Shown here in pieces: positions 1-9,312 of a DNA stretch of 48,547 bases; position 1 is the first letter of the stretch; the number at the start of each line of letters is the position of its first letter. Source of the stretch: CAVURW01 sp963743595 (GTDB taxonomy: Bacteria > Verrucomicrobiota > Verrucomicrobiia > Methylacidiphilales > UBA1321); NCBI GenBank assembly GCA_963743595.1, contig CAVURW010000125.1, positions 1 through 48,547 on the forward strand. The letters are read 5' to 3'. Made by a program: the position numbers and the translations under genes. Under the pieces are notes generated by a model that saw nothing but the letters and a program-made list of their open reading frames with translations, was not told the DNA's origin and ran no database searches.

Positions 1-1184
1 ATCTGTATACACGGTTTCCCTGCGGCATCGTGTTGAAGCCAATCGGGATGCTGCTTTGCAACTGGAGAATTCTCCTGAATCGCGGTGGGCGCGACCCATA
101 ATCCTGGGATAAAACCGGCATCGGAGATTTCCTTTGGAAGTTTATTGAGCTCATCCTTCCACTTGCCGCGGCCACTCCAGTCGCCCGGACAAACCTGAAA
201 GCCATCGTCTATCTGAATCGTCCGCCCGCCCGGTGGTTTTTCAAAAGTGGAAAAGGTACGAATGGCCCGACGAATATCCTCGGGTTGTACGTTCGAACCG
301 CGCTGATACCAGGAACAGTAGCCCACCAGCGGAGGACGAACGCGGGCGGGGCCCAGAGCACCACGGCAAGCTAGTATCCAATTGCGAAACTCATCCTGTG
401 AATCGCCATAAGAAAGCAACGCGTTCTCCAGGGTTCTGGTGGTATGTGGTTCGATCTGTACAGCGTCTAGTAGCACCGCAGTAAAAAATCCCGTTTGCGG
501 TCGTGCCGTGCGAATCCCTATTTCCCCGAAGGCGGTTCCTGGCCCGGTAAAGCCCACAAAAAAACCGGGGCTGTTCCAATCCGCTCCGAGTATTCCGTAA
601 TCACTCGAGATTCCGACATTGGCCGAATCGTGAATAGGCTCCTTTAAAAGTGGCCAAAGGACGCCCCAATGCCCCCATCTTGTTTCAAACTTAGCGTTGG
701 AGGAAACAAGAGTGTCTGTGGACTTAATAGTGTGTCCAGCCAGCAAATTCATCGACGTTTTGTTCACAATGCCGTCGAGGTAGTGGAAGCGGGCCACTTC
801 GATCGGCTGATTTGACATCGAAACGAGTTGACCGGAAATCGTCCAGCGACCCGCATCGTCCCGTTTCATCATTACGACTGCCCTGAAATTCGCAAAGACT
901 GCAGTCAACGACAATTGATCCGGTGATTGCGACTCGACTCGGTAGGGCACCGTTTCCTCGCTCCAAGTTTGGGACCCGACCGGGCGACTGGCGAGATAGG
1001 CCTGACAATTCGTCAGAATCTTCTCATCTCCTGCATCGATCTCTAATCCCGACTCCACCGCAGTGATCTTCACTGGTGTTAGAGGAACCGTCAGAAGCAG
1101 CTCCTCGGCACTTCCCAGGCGGAAGCCAAGGGAAACTATGATGATCAAATAGGTAACTAGCCGGAACTTAGCGAAATATTTCAT
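1..1184 (-). CDS. GH36-type alpha-galactosidase (melibiase), partial, runs off left edge
   Basis: I translated this by hand: one open frame runs from an ATG at 1184 to base 1 with no stop, about 394 residues, so the C-terminal half lies outside the window. The N-terminus (MKYFAKFRLVTYLIIIVSLG) is a signal peptide. A beta-rich region follows, then the start of a TIM barrel with YCSWYQ, IQIDDGFQ, GDW and PGLWVAP, the pattern of GH36/melibiase enzymes, which remove terminal alpha-galactose from oligosaccharides or galactans. The catalytic Asp pair would lie beyond the edge. An ATGGAGGCG box just upstream is a plausible ribosome site. It follows two other glycosidase genes on the same strand, so a shared role in galactoside breakdown is likely. 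Family assignment is good; substrate is inferred. Confidence 0.8.
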   Translation of the reverse strand, partial: MKYFAKFRLVTYLIIIVSLGFRLGSAEELLLTVPLTPVKITAVESGLEIDAGDEKILTNCQAYLASRPVGSQTWSEETVPYRVESQSPDQLSLTAVFANFRAVVMMKRDDAGRWTISGQLVSMSNQPIEVARFHYLDGIVNKTSMNLLAGHTIKSTDTLVSSNAKFETRWGHWGVLWPLLKEPIHDSANVGISSDYGILGADWNSPGFFVGFTGPGTAFGEIGIRTARPQTGFFTAVLLDAVQIEPHTTRTLENALLSYGDSQDEFRNWILACRGALGPARVRPPLVGYCSWYQRGSNVQPEDIRRAIRTFSTFEKPPGGRTIQIDDGFQVCPGDWSGRGKWKDELNKLPKEISDAGFIPGLWVAPTAIQENSPVAKQHPDWLQHDAAGKPCIQ

Positions 1185-1367
1185 TGGAACGCCTCCATAT
1201 GTTCCACCGAGTAGGAAGCCAGCAATTTTTATCGCGTGTGATAATGCGCATTTTTAGTTGTAAAATACGAATCAAGGATCGTGTGCTATGAGTTCTAGAG
1301 TTCTACCGGAGGCGGTAACGTCACTTTAAAGCAAATTCCCGTTATAATGTATTGATGAAATCTATAT
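1185..1367 (-). other. Intergenic leader between GH27 and GH36 genes
   Basis: A 183-base gap precedes the GH36 gene. It holds a short stem (TACCG-cctc-CGGTA around 1308-1321) and AT-rich sequence nearer the GH36 start. No promoter can be assigned with confidence. The gap is long for an operon, so the GH36 gene may have its own promoter. Confidence 0.3.
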
Positions 1368-3335
1368 CTAGAGCTTCATTGATTCAATTTTCAATAAAAC
1401 ACAGCCATGAGCTGGCACCTTGACTGAATAACCGTCGTCGAACTTACCGAGATTTTGGTGCATCCAAACATCTCTTACGTTTTGTGGACCGGTGATTCCG
1501 AGATTTGACCAGTGCACGGTGACTTCCTGAGCTTCATCGTCGAGATTGATCAAACCGACAGCGTGACTCCCATCGACGAGAGGTCGCGCCCAAACTTCGC
1601 AGTAGCCCTCTTTCTCCACGCGGACCGCCGCTTTGCCGAGAGGATCTTGATCAATATCGATCGCCTCGTCGTTCGTCAGAAGGCCACAGGTAAACGAATC
1701 GAGCCGGGTGACATCACCGCCGATCATTAATGGTGCGGCGATCAGACTCCAAATCGAGTACTGAAGAATTTGTTCATTTGGCGTGAGGTGAGTCGGATGG
1801 ATTGGCCCCCAATTGAAATACCCTACGGAAAGAAAGTCAGGATCATTCCAATGGCCGGGGCCGGCATATTGTTGATGACCATTTTCAGCCTCAAACGTCG
1901 ATCTCAGAGCATCCCAGTTGTCCGCTAAATCGCCGTTGGTCCGCCACAGATTTCCTCCGACTTCCCCACCCCACTTCCACACGTCCCCCATTCCGTACTG
2001 GCAAAAGGAAAAGATCATATCGCGATTTACCTTATCGAGGGACGCTCGCATGACCTGATACGGTTTCTTCAGGAGATCCAAGGTTGGATTATCTCCGGCA
2101 ATCTTTGAGTAGGTGCACCAATCATACTTGAGGTAGTCGACGCCCCAGTTTGCATAGGATTGCGCGTCTTGGTCTTCGTGGTTGAAGCTTCCCTCAAAAC
2201 CGCCACACGTTTTCGGCCCAGGTGAAGAATAGATCCCAAATTTCAACCCCTTAGCATGAATATAGTCGCCCAGCGCTTTCATATCGGGAAACTTGTTATT
2301 TAATTGGATGTTGCCTTGTGCGTCACGTCCGCCCTCCCACGTATCATCGATGCAAACATACTGATATCCGTGTGATGCCAATCCTGCCGAGATAAAGGCG
2401 TCGGCACTTGCGCGCATTTTCTGATCCGTCACATCCTGAGTGAACGAGTCCCAAGAGTTCCATCCCATGGGTGGTGTCTGGGCAAGTAAATGGTTACCAC
2501 TTACGATGATTAGCAAGCGATTGGCCACGCCCGTCGCGTTGCGGACTGATAGAGTTACTCGCGTTTGTCCTGGAGTGGATAGCGATCCGGAAATAATCCC
2601 AGTATCGGGATCAAGCGCAAGGCCATTAGGAAGATTCTGAGCAGTGTACTTGAGTGGAGCGTCTCCGGTTGCAGGGATCAGAAATAAGAACGGACGCCCC
2701 GGAGTGGCACCAATGACTTGAGGCCCATGTATGGAGGGTGTAGCCACGGGTGGGGGAACGATCATCCTCGGTGGATCCGGGAGGGTCGGAGTGACGGCAA
2801 CCGCTTCCGGCCTAGTGGAGGCATTCTCGGCTAACGTGAGCTTGGCGTCCGCCCAGTCCGCATGGTCAGACTCAATACCATCTCCACCGTCACCAACCGC
2901 GAGAACCAGTGTCTGTGCACCCGAGAGATCCACTGACAGGTGTTGACTATCACCTCCATGTAAAATGGCTGTCTTCACCATTGTTTTTCCATCGACAACC
3001 ACCTTGAACACAACCGAACCACTACCTTGCTTCTCGTCGTCAACGCCGACTACCGCATCGAAATGTGTCGCCGACCCATGGAGTGCTATTTCGAGCCGAC
3101 TGACCGCATGGGTCCCAAAACCATGAGAATAGGTGACGCCCTGCAAACGAATAGGATTTCCTTCAATTGACTTCTGCGCTTGGGGCGTTCCCCACCCGAC
3201 TGTCATTTTGGTAAGGTCCAGAGACTCAATCCACAGAGTATTTGTGGGTGTCGGGTCAATTGCGTATGTCGAGGTGATCAGAAGCGGGATTGCCGCGATA
3301 ATCATGACGAAATAATTAGATGTGAGCTTTTTCAT
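1368..3335 (-). CDS. Secreted NPCBM-GH27 alpha-galactosidase
   Basis: A 655-residue exported alpha-galactosidase. Residues 1-25 are a signal peptide. Residues about 30-168 form an NPCBM domain (carbohydrate-associated; motif YSHGFGTHA). A proline-rich linker leads to a putative Ig (He_PIG) domain at about 200-280 (NLPNGLALDPDTGIISG). The GH27 barrel begins at PPMGWNSWDSF (289). The expected nucleophile is D405 in YLKYDWC and the acid/base is D469 in WRTNGDLADNW. The C-terminus is a beta-sandwich. It would cleave terminal alpha-1,6-galactose from galactomannan or raffinose-type sugars in the periplasm or outside. It starts 22 bases after the GH116 stop, so the two are probably co-transcribed. 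The gene is intact, with no frameshift. Confidence 0.93.
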   Translation of the reverse strand: MKKLTSNYFVMIIAAIPLLITSTYAIDPTPTNTLWIESLDLTKMTVGWGTPQAQKSIEGNPIRLQGVTYSHGFGTHAVSRLEIALHGSATHFDAVVGVDDEKQGSGSVVFKVVVDGKTMVKTAILHGGDSQHLSVDLSGAQTLVLAVGDGGDGIESDHADWADAKLTLAENASTRPEAVAVTPTLPDPPRMIVPPPVATPSIHGPQVIGATPGRPFLFLIPATGDAPLKYTAQNLPNGLALDPDTGIISGSLSTPGQTRVTLSVRNATGVANRLLIIVSGNHLLAQTPPMGWNSWDSFTQDVTDQKMRASADAFISAGLASHGYQYVCIDDTWEGGRDAQGNIQLNNKFPDMKALGDYIHAKGLKFGIYSSPGPKTCGGFEGSFNHEDQDAQSYANWGVDYLKYDWCTYSKIAGDNPTLDLLKKPYQVMRASLDKVNRDMIFSFCQYGMGDVWKWGGEVGGNLWRTNGDLADNWDALRSTFEAENGHQQYAGPGHWNDPDFLSVGYFNWGPIHPTHLTPNEQILQYSIWSLIAAPLMIGGDVTRLDSFTCGLLTNDEAIDIDQDPLGKAAVRVEKEGYCEVWARPLVDGSHAVGLINLDDEAQEVTVHWSNLGITGPQNVRDVWMHQNLGKFDDGYSVKVPAHGCVLLKIESMKL

Positions 3336-3357
3336 AAATTGATTTTGTGGGCTTATG

Positions 3358-4671
3358 CTAGATAAGCGTTACGACCAAGCGTTCTCCACTTTTTAATGAC
3401 AAGGGGCTATCGAATGTTATATTCAGGCGATCAGGCAGTGTATCAAAGGTCGCGTTGATGACAGTGCCTTGAAAACGAGCTTGTACAGCCTTTACGTGAA
3501 ACCCTTCGACAGGCTGTAATCCCAAAGTTTTCAGTGGCAACAAACCCCATTTGATCGTAACACTCGCCTCCATTCGTGCGGGAGTGGCTTCCTGAGTAAA
3601 AGTCCCCCAACCTTGTGCTGAAGTGAACGCCGCTTTGAAGCTATTTGGAGTGATGCGTGGGTCAAAAGAAATGTAGCTGTCCGGCCCACGATATTCATAG
3701 CCGCACGCTGAAATAAAACAGGCATAGCTGGCCATCGCACGCGAGTAATGATCTCCACATTCTATTTCGTTATAGGGATTCCGCTTTGACGGGGCGTATC
3801 GGTCGTGAATCGCCCGTACGACCGAGAGTCCCTCCTGGACAAGTCCCTCCGCAATCATATTTGAGGCAGCTTCGTATTCGAAACCGGTCATGCATTCGTT
3901 TAGGTAAAGGGCAGCCCAATCCGGACCTTTCCCAGCCGCTCTTTTAAAATCCCAGTCCGGCCTGGGAAAAGTACAAAGGAGAAGCCCAGATTCTCCCGGC
4001 ATCGCAAACCAACGGCCCACCTTCATCAATTGGTGGTAATGACCGGCGTCGGGAGCAAAATTGTAGCGGAAGAGTGATTTCAGCGCCGTGATCGCCTCCT
4101 TCTCAGGAAAGATGCGGCCCAGCCCCACCTGCCAAGCCCAGCTTTGTCCCATCAGCTGATCGATCTCGCAACCGGTTCCTGAGTTAATTGCGTCGAGATT
4201 GTTTTGATCGACCTTATTGATAAAGTATTCGCCATTGAATAGCTCCGGGACCAGCGACTCCGATCCTTTTTTAAATAGTCCACGACACTTCTGGGCGTAC
4301 TCGGAATCCCCCATAACCTGGGCCATTTCTTCCGCAGCACGGAGTGCCGCCAAAAAAAGACCGCTTAACCAAGACACCTCACCGTACCAAGAAGTGTCGA
4401 GTGTATTATGCTGTGAACCATCCAGGAGGCCCTTCGCGTTTGCTTGCCGGATGAGCCGATCCATTGCCTTCTTCACGCTCGGCCATAACGGCTCGAGAAA
4501 CGAGTTGTCCGCCGTCATCAGGTGATCGCGATAAGTGCGGAGAATAACACACGCTTGTCCATCTGCCGCAAAACCACTGCCACGACCGCGATACTGGATT
4601 GTGCCGTCTTCCGATAGGGCGAAGCCGAAGCAAATCGTGCCCTCTTCTCCGCTAACTCGTTCAGTTGGGTC
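3358..4671 (-). CDS. GH116-type (DUF608) glucosidase, N-terminus lost at sequence junction
   Basis: The first ATG is at 4518 (386 residues), but the same frame is open upstream to a stop at 4672, and that extension is homologous-looking (GSGFAADGQACVILRTYRDH), the segment that precedes the barrel in GH116 beta-glucosidases/glucosylceramidases. The true protein is therefore longer and lacks here its N-terminal beta domain. An (alpha/alpha)6-type repeat region follows, with NTLDTSWYGEVSWLSGL and ECGDHYSRAMASY; the Asp of the latter fits the acid/base position. At the place where characterised members have the nucleophile Glu (NTYDIEF), this one reads NTLDTSW, so it may be a divergent subfamily. 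The homologous frame stops where the GC-rich block begins. Substrate unknown, probably a beta-glycoside. Confidence 0.78.
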   Translation of the reverse strand, partial: DPTERVSGEEGTICFGFALSEDGTIQYRGRGSGFAADGQACVILRTYRDHLMTADNSFLEPLWPSVKKAMDRLIRQANAKGLLDGSQHNTLDTSWYGEVSWLSGLFLAALRAAEEMAQVMGDSEYAQKCRGLFKKGSESLVPELFNGEYFINKVDQNNLDAINSGTGCEIDQLMGQSWAWQVGLGRIFPEKEAITALKSLFRYNFAPDAGHYHQLMKVGRWFAMPGESGLLLCTFPRPDWDFKRAAGKGPDWAALYLNECMTGFEYEAASNMIAEGLVQEGLSVVRAIHDRYAPSKRNPYNEIECGDHYSRAMASYACFISACGYEYRGPDSYISFDPRITPNSFKAAFTSAQGWGTFTQEATPARMEASVTIKWGLLPLKTLGLQPVEGFHVKAVQARFQGTVINATFDTLPDRLNITFDSPLSLKSGERLVVTLI

Positions 4672-4866
4672 TTACTCAAAGTTGTTGGAAGACCGCATCG
4701 TGGCCTTCCCGCATCCCCGTTGCGGGACGACCGCAGCTTCGGACGCTGTATCGATACCCCGATCGATGGGCTGCCAAACGGTTCTCACGCCAAGGCTCGC
4801 GCGGCGAATCGGCTCGATCCGATCCGCGGCAGGATCGCCGGCCCGGACGGCGAAATCCGTCTGATC

Positions 4867-5129
4867 ATGCAATCGCTTGCCAGTCACGTGGAGCTGCTCG
4901 AGCGGGTACTTTCGCGCGGCCTGGGGACTCTGGAGGCCGATCGCAGCTGCTGCGCCGACTGCGGGCGCACCCCGCTGGTGGGGGAGCAGATCCACGTCTA
5001 CGGCGACTCGCGGCAGCGGATCGTCTGCGAGCTGTGCCGGCCGCGCCGTCGCGAGACTCCGCTGGCGAGCGAGAGCGTGCGCCACTCAAGCACGGCCACA
5101 CCGTTCGTCTCACCGCTCGCGCGGCCTGA
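4867..5129 (+). pseudogene. Small zinc-ribbon protein, frameshifted
   Basis: From ATG 4867 the frame reads MQSLASHVELLERVLSRGLG, then two CxxC knuckles (CADCGRTP and CELCRP) about 27 residues apart, giving a likely zinc ribbon. The frame slips near 5090: the conserved-looking ending KHGHTVRLTARAA-stop (5127-5129) lies in a different frame from the body. Function unknown; the family resembles short actinobacterial proteins with a Cys4 ribbon. It is the first gene after the left junction, so its true start may lie further left. A pseudogene here only in the sense of a broken frame; sequencing error is the likelier cause. Confidence 0.5.
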
Positions 5130-5191
5130 GCTCGCCAGTGGCTCAGCTCGCCGTGCCTGCCGGGGCGCCGGTCACTAGACTTCTGCCGCGC

Positions 5192-5707
5192 GTGGATCCC
5201 CTGACAGTGTCGATCATCGTGTCGCACCGCGCGAGCAGGTCTTCGACTACCTGCAGGACATCGCCAACCACCCCGAGTTCACAGACCACTACCTCGTGGA
5301 CTGGCACCTGCTCACGGGAGGATTCCGTCGGTCGCGGCGCCGGTGCTCGCTTCCGCGATAAGGCGCCGCGCGCAACCGCTTCAGCTGGGCCGACTCGACG
5401 TTCACCGAGGTCGCCGGCCCCGCCGCGGATCGTCGAGGTGGGCCGCACCGGCAAGAACAACCGCATGCGCACGCTCGGGGTCTACGAGCTGGCTCCCGCC
5501 GCGGACGGCGCCACGCGCGTCCGGTTCACGCTCGAGACCGAGCCCGGACCTGTCCGACGCATGATGGAGGCTCTCGGGGCGCGCCGCTGGCTGAAGCGCA
5601 AGAACGAGCGCGCGATGCGCCGCCTGCGCTCGATCCTCGAGGGCGAGGCCGGGCGGCCGCGGAGCAGCGCGTCACGGTCGCCGCTGGATAGACTGCCCGC
5701 CGCATGA
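5192..5707 (+). pseudogene. SRPBCC/polyketide-cyclase-like protein, frameshifted
   Basis: GTG at 5192 starts VDPLTVSIIVS. A frame change then gives the typical START-like opening (EQVFDYLQDIANHPEFTDHY). Further fragments (SWADSTFTEVAGP, RIVEVGRTGKNNRMRTLGVY, GATRVRFTLETEP) complete the helix-grip fold, and a C-terminal helix carries ALGARRWLKRKNERAMRRL. At least three frame changes are needed. SRPBCC proteins bind hydrophobic ligands in a deep pocket; no specific ligand can be named. The stop overlaps the start of the next gene (ATGA at 5704), so the two form an operon in the source genome. Confidence 0.6.
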
Positions 5708-6303
5708 ACCGTCGCTACCGCAAGACCCTCGCCTCTGGCTGCTCGCGCTCGCTCGTGCCGGTGTTCGCGCTCAGCGCCTGCTGGAGAACTCGCACTACCC
5801 AGCGTCACGACCGGCACCTACGCGGGCGAGTCCGGCCAGAACGCGCCCTACTTGAACGTCGGGCCGCTGATCTACGAGGTCCAGCTCTCGCGCGAGCTCA
5901 ATCCCTACGACACCGAGGACGCCGCCTACCTCAAGGGCCTGACGCCCGCCCAGCGCCGCTGCGTCCCGGACGAAGAGTGGTTTGCGGTCTTCATGCAGGT
6001 CTACAACCAGACCTCCGCGCCCCACCCGGTGTCCACCAACCTGACGATCAGCGACACCCAGGAAAACGTCTACACCCCGATAGTCCCGGACTACACCAAC
6101 GAATTCGCCTATCGCGGCGGGCTGCTCGGAGCCAGGCTCGCGTCTCCCGGCCCTGAACACGATGGCCGCCAACGGCCCAACCCAGGGCGCTCTGCTGCTC
6201 TACAAGATCAAAATCGTCTCGCTCGACAACCGGCCGCTCGAGCTGAAGATCGTCGATCCCGCTGAACCCGTCCCAGACGGCCTCGGCCGAGCTGGACGTC
6301 TAG
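5704..6303 (+). pseudogene. Putative lipoprotein/secreted protein, frameshifted
   Basis: It starts MNRRYRKTLASGCSRS with a hydrophobic stretch and a Cys (VFALSAC) that may be a lipobox. After a frame change the longest part (5852-6120) reads YLNVGPLIYEVQLSRELNPY and VPDEEWFAVFMQVYNQ. Then come frame changes and ALLLYKIKIVSLDNRPLELK, ending in TASAELDV-stop at 6301. The middle resembles hypothetical actinobacterial exported proteins of this layout; no function can be given. It converges on the penicillin-binding protein gene, leaving about 55 bases between stops. Confidence 0.5.
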
Positions 6304-6358
6304 CTGCGTCGCACCCGGCGCTTCGCCTCTATTCAAGTGCGTGTGGCCGTGGCGAGGC

Positions 6359-8108
6359 TTAGCGCAGTCCCGCCTCCAAAACCTGTCGCGCGACCGGAGC
6401 CGCTGTTTCGCCGCCGGCGCCGTCTTTGACCATCAGCACGCCCACCGCGATCTCGGGTGTAGGGCAGGCGCGAACGCCGCAAACCAAGCGTCGGTGTTCT
6501 GCGGATCTTTGCCCGAGCAGCTCTCTTCGCTCTTGCCGCCTTCGGACTCTTCGCCTGAGCTGCCTGCTTCGGAGCCATGTTCGCCCGTTCCCGAGCAGCT
6601 CTGGGACCCCAGTTCGGCGGTGCCCGTCTTACCCGCCACCACGACTCCCGGGATCGCCGCCGAGGTGCCGGTGCCTTCGCGCACCACGCCGATCATCAGG
6701 CGCCTGTCCGTGCGCGCCGTGGCCGCGCTGATCGCTCGCGGACGGAGCCCGGGGGCGACGTGCGCTTCGAAGGTGGGCTGGGGCGCGTCCGCCGTCGCCG
6801 ATCGTTGCCGCCACGGTCGCCATCTCGAGCGGCGAGGCCTGCACCTCGCCCTGTCCGATCGCCGTCGAGCCGACATCCAGTTCGCCCTGGATCCGAGCGG
6901 CGGCGGGAGGCTGCTTTCGAGCGCCCCGGCACTCCCGGCGGGTGGTTGAAGCCGAAGCGTTTCGGCGGTCGTCACCAGCCGCTCGCGCCCACCTTCACGC
7001 CCAGCGGGGCGAACACCGAGTTGCACGACACCGCGAACGCGAGCGCCAGCTGCCCCCACAGGCCTCGCCGTTGGCGTTTTCAGCTTGACGCCGTCCAAGG
7101 TCGCGTAAGTCGCGTACTGGTAGACGCTCTTCGCGGTGGCCACGTGCTCGCTTCCAGGGCGGCCGCTCAGCGTGATCATCTTGAACGTCGAGCCCGGCGG
7201 CTGCAGGTCGTCGATGCCGATGCCCGGCGACGGCCAGGATCTCGCCGCTGCTCGGGTCCATCGCGACCACGCCTCCCAGCTGGCCCCCGAGCGCTTCGGT
7301 GGCCACGCGCTGCAGCCCGGCGGAGATCGTCGTGCGAACCGGGGGGCTGGACTTGGCCGCGGTGGCAGCCAGCACCCGACCGCCGGCCAGCAGCTCGCCA
7401 CCGGGCTTCCCCGCAAGCGCGAGTCCAGCGCCAACTCCAGGCCGCTGGTCCCCACATCGCCTGCGCCGGCACTCCCTTCGCTTCCAGTTCGTCCTGGCGT
7501 GCTTGGGGACCGGGCCCACTTCTCCCACCACGGCCGCCGCCGCGTCGCCGAGCGGGGACTCGCGCACACCGGCTCCGCTCGGCTTGGCCTTCGGCCAGGA
7601 CGGTGCCGTTGCGAGCCAGCAGCGCCGCGCGCGGCGGCAGGGTCATGTTCCTGCTCAGCGCCTCGCCCGCTCCGAGCCCCGGGAAAACGGCCGAGTGCGA
7701 CCAGAGCACCCGCTCGCCTTCGCGAGTCTCGACCACGGCAGCGCAAGTTCTGCTCGAGGACTCCCCAAAGCCGGGTCTGCACCCGCATCGGTCACCGCCG
7801 AACACGCCGGCTTGCTCGCGGGCCCGGCCCGCCGCCTTCAGCTGGTCGCCGTCGCCGTGCGCACGCCTGTAGGTAGGCATCGCGGAAGCGGCTGGCCGAG
7901 ATGCGTGCTGCGCGGCCGGGTCGATATCGCCGTACATGGTCGCGTAGTCGCCTCTGCGTCCAGGCGGTCACGAATCGTTCGCTCACGCTCTGCCCGGCGG
8001 AGGCTCCGTGATCAGCGCCGACGATCGCCCCGACGAGGAACGCGATGGCCGCGAGCGCCAACACCGGGGCGGCGCGACGCAGGCGCTGGTGGCGTGGTGA
8101 GCGGTCAC
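6359..8108 (-). pseudogene. Penicillin-binding transpeptidase with NTF2-like N-domain, frameshifted
   Basis: Frames on the minus strand join into a D,D-transpeptidase that cross-links peptidoglycan. A membrane anchor (VLALAAIAFLVGAIVGA) is followed by an NTF2-like domain (SERFVTAWT, DYATMYGDIDP), a dimerisation region (VRTTISAGLQRVATEALGG, GGVVAMDPSSGEILAVAG) and the catalytic domain. The active-site motifs are all visible: STFK in PPGSTFKMI, SCN in the frame-corrected text, and KTGTAE. The end reads PVARQVLEAGLR-stop at 6359. The start is probably GTG 8108, one indel away from the anchor frame. More than six frame changes are needed over 1.75 kb, while all catalytic motifs survive, which argues for sequencing error rather than decay. 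It diverges from the protease gene at 8131. Confidence 0.75.
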
Positions 8109-8130
8109 AGGGGACTGTAGAACATGGCAG

Positions 8131-9312
8131 ATGACCCGGCTGGATTGGATCATCGTCGCCTTCGCTGCCTTGCTTGCCCTGTTCGGGTTCCGCCAGGGGT
8201 TTCATCGTCGGGGTGCTGTCCTTCGGCGGATTCGCCCTAGGTGCATTCATCGGAACTCGCGTCGGGTCCTCTACTCCTGCCGCGCGGCTCCTCCTCGCCT
8301 ACGCGCCGGCGTTCGGCTTGATCGGGGCGCTGCTGGGCGGTGCGATCCTCGCCAACGGCCTCGAGGGGGTGGGCTTCAGACTGCGGCGGACGCTGATCGT
8401 GCCCGGGCCTGGGCTGCTCGACGGGGCCATGGGGGCCTGCTTGGGCGCGGCCCTGGGCTTGGCGATCGTCTGGATCGTGGCCGCCGTCGTCCGCGCAGAC
8501 GCCGGGCCAGGCCGCAGCTGCGCGCAGACATCCAGCGCTCGGCGATCCTGCGCGAGCTGAACGAGATGCTGCCGCCCAGCGGGCCGATCCTCGGACGCCC
8601 TCGCGCGGCTCGACCCGCTGCCTTCGATCGCCGGTCCCAGCCCGGAGTCGCCGCGCCCGACCCGCGCGATCGCTCGACCAGCCGGGCGTCCGGGCGGCCT
8701 CGCGCAGCGTCGTCCGGGTGCTCGGGACGCGCCTGCGGCCTTGCGATCGAGGGCTCCGGCTGGGTCGCGGCGCCCGGAGGTGGTCGTGACCAACGCCCAC
8801 GTGGTCGCCGGCGAGCAGGACACGACGGTCGAGGTCGGGGCGACGGGGCCGGAGCTGCGCAGCCGAGCCGATCGGCTACGACCCCACCGACGACCTCGCC
8901 GTGCTGCGCGTCCCGGGGCTCGAGCCTGCCGGCGCTAGGCTCGCCTGGCGATTCGCCGCCGAGGGTCGCCCGGGGCGATCCTCGGATATCCCGAGAACGG
9001 TCCCTTCGACGTCCAGCCCGGGCGGATCGGCGCGACCCAGACGATCATCACCCAGGACGCCTACGGACGCGGGCCCGTGCTCGCGCCTGCTCACGCCGCT
9101 GCGCGGCTTGGTGCGGCCCGGCAACTCCGGGCGGGCCGCTCGTGAGGCGAGACGGGCACGTGCTGACGACCGTGTTCGCCTCCACCATCGGCGGCGGTCC
9201 GCGCGGCGGCTATGGCGTCGCCAACGAGACGGTCGCAAGCGTGCTGCGCGAAGCGATCGCCCACGCGCGCGCCGGGCTGCAGGTCAGCACCCAGGGCTGC
9301 ACTTCCGGCTGA
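8131..9312 (+). pseudogene. MarP-type membrane serine protease (CvpA + trypsin-like), frameshifted
   Basis: ATG 8131 opens MTRLDWIIVAFAALLALFG. A frame change continues into CvpA-like membrane helices (FIVGVLSFGGFALGAFIG, LLDGAMGACLGAALGLAIVW). The periplasmic trypsin-like domain shows the full triad once frames are joined: His in VVTNAHVVAG, Asp in DPTDDLAVLRVPG and Ser in GNSGGPLV. It ends VSTQGCTSG-stop at 9310-9312. In Mycobacterium, MarP is an envelope protease needed for acid resistance; the same role is only an inference. About six frame changes are needed. Its stop is the last certain point of the foreign block. Confidence 0.78.

Noticed and set aside
4720..4866. Upstream extension of the zinc-ribbon ORF (from 4720)
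   Set aside because: It lies at the chimeric junction and has no protein-like signal; ATG 4867 is the safer start.
6433..7788. Long open frames on both strands of the GC-rich block (for example 6433-7788 minus, 6577-7872 plus)
   Set aside because: GC-rich DNA has few chance stops. Only pieces of the minus frames match the transpeptidase; the long plus frames are arginine/proline-rich shadows.
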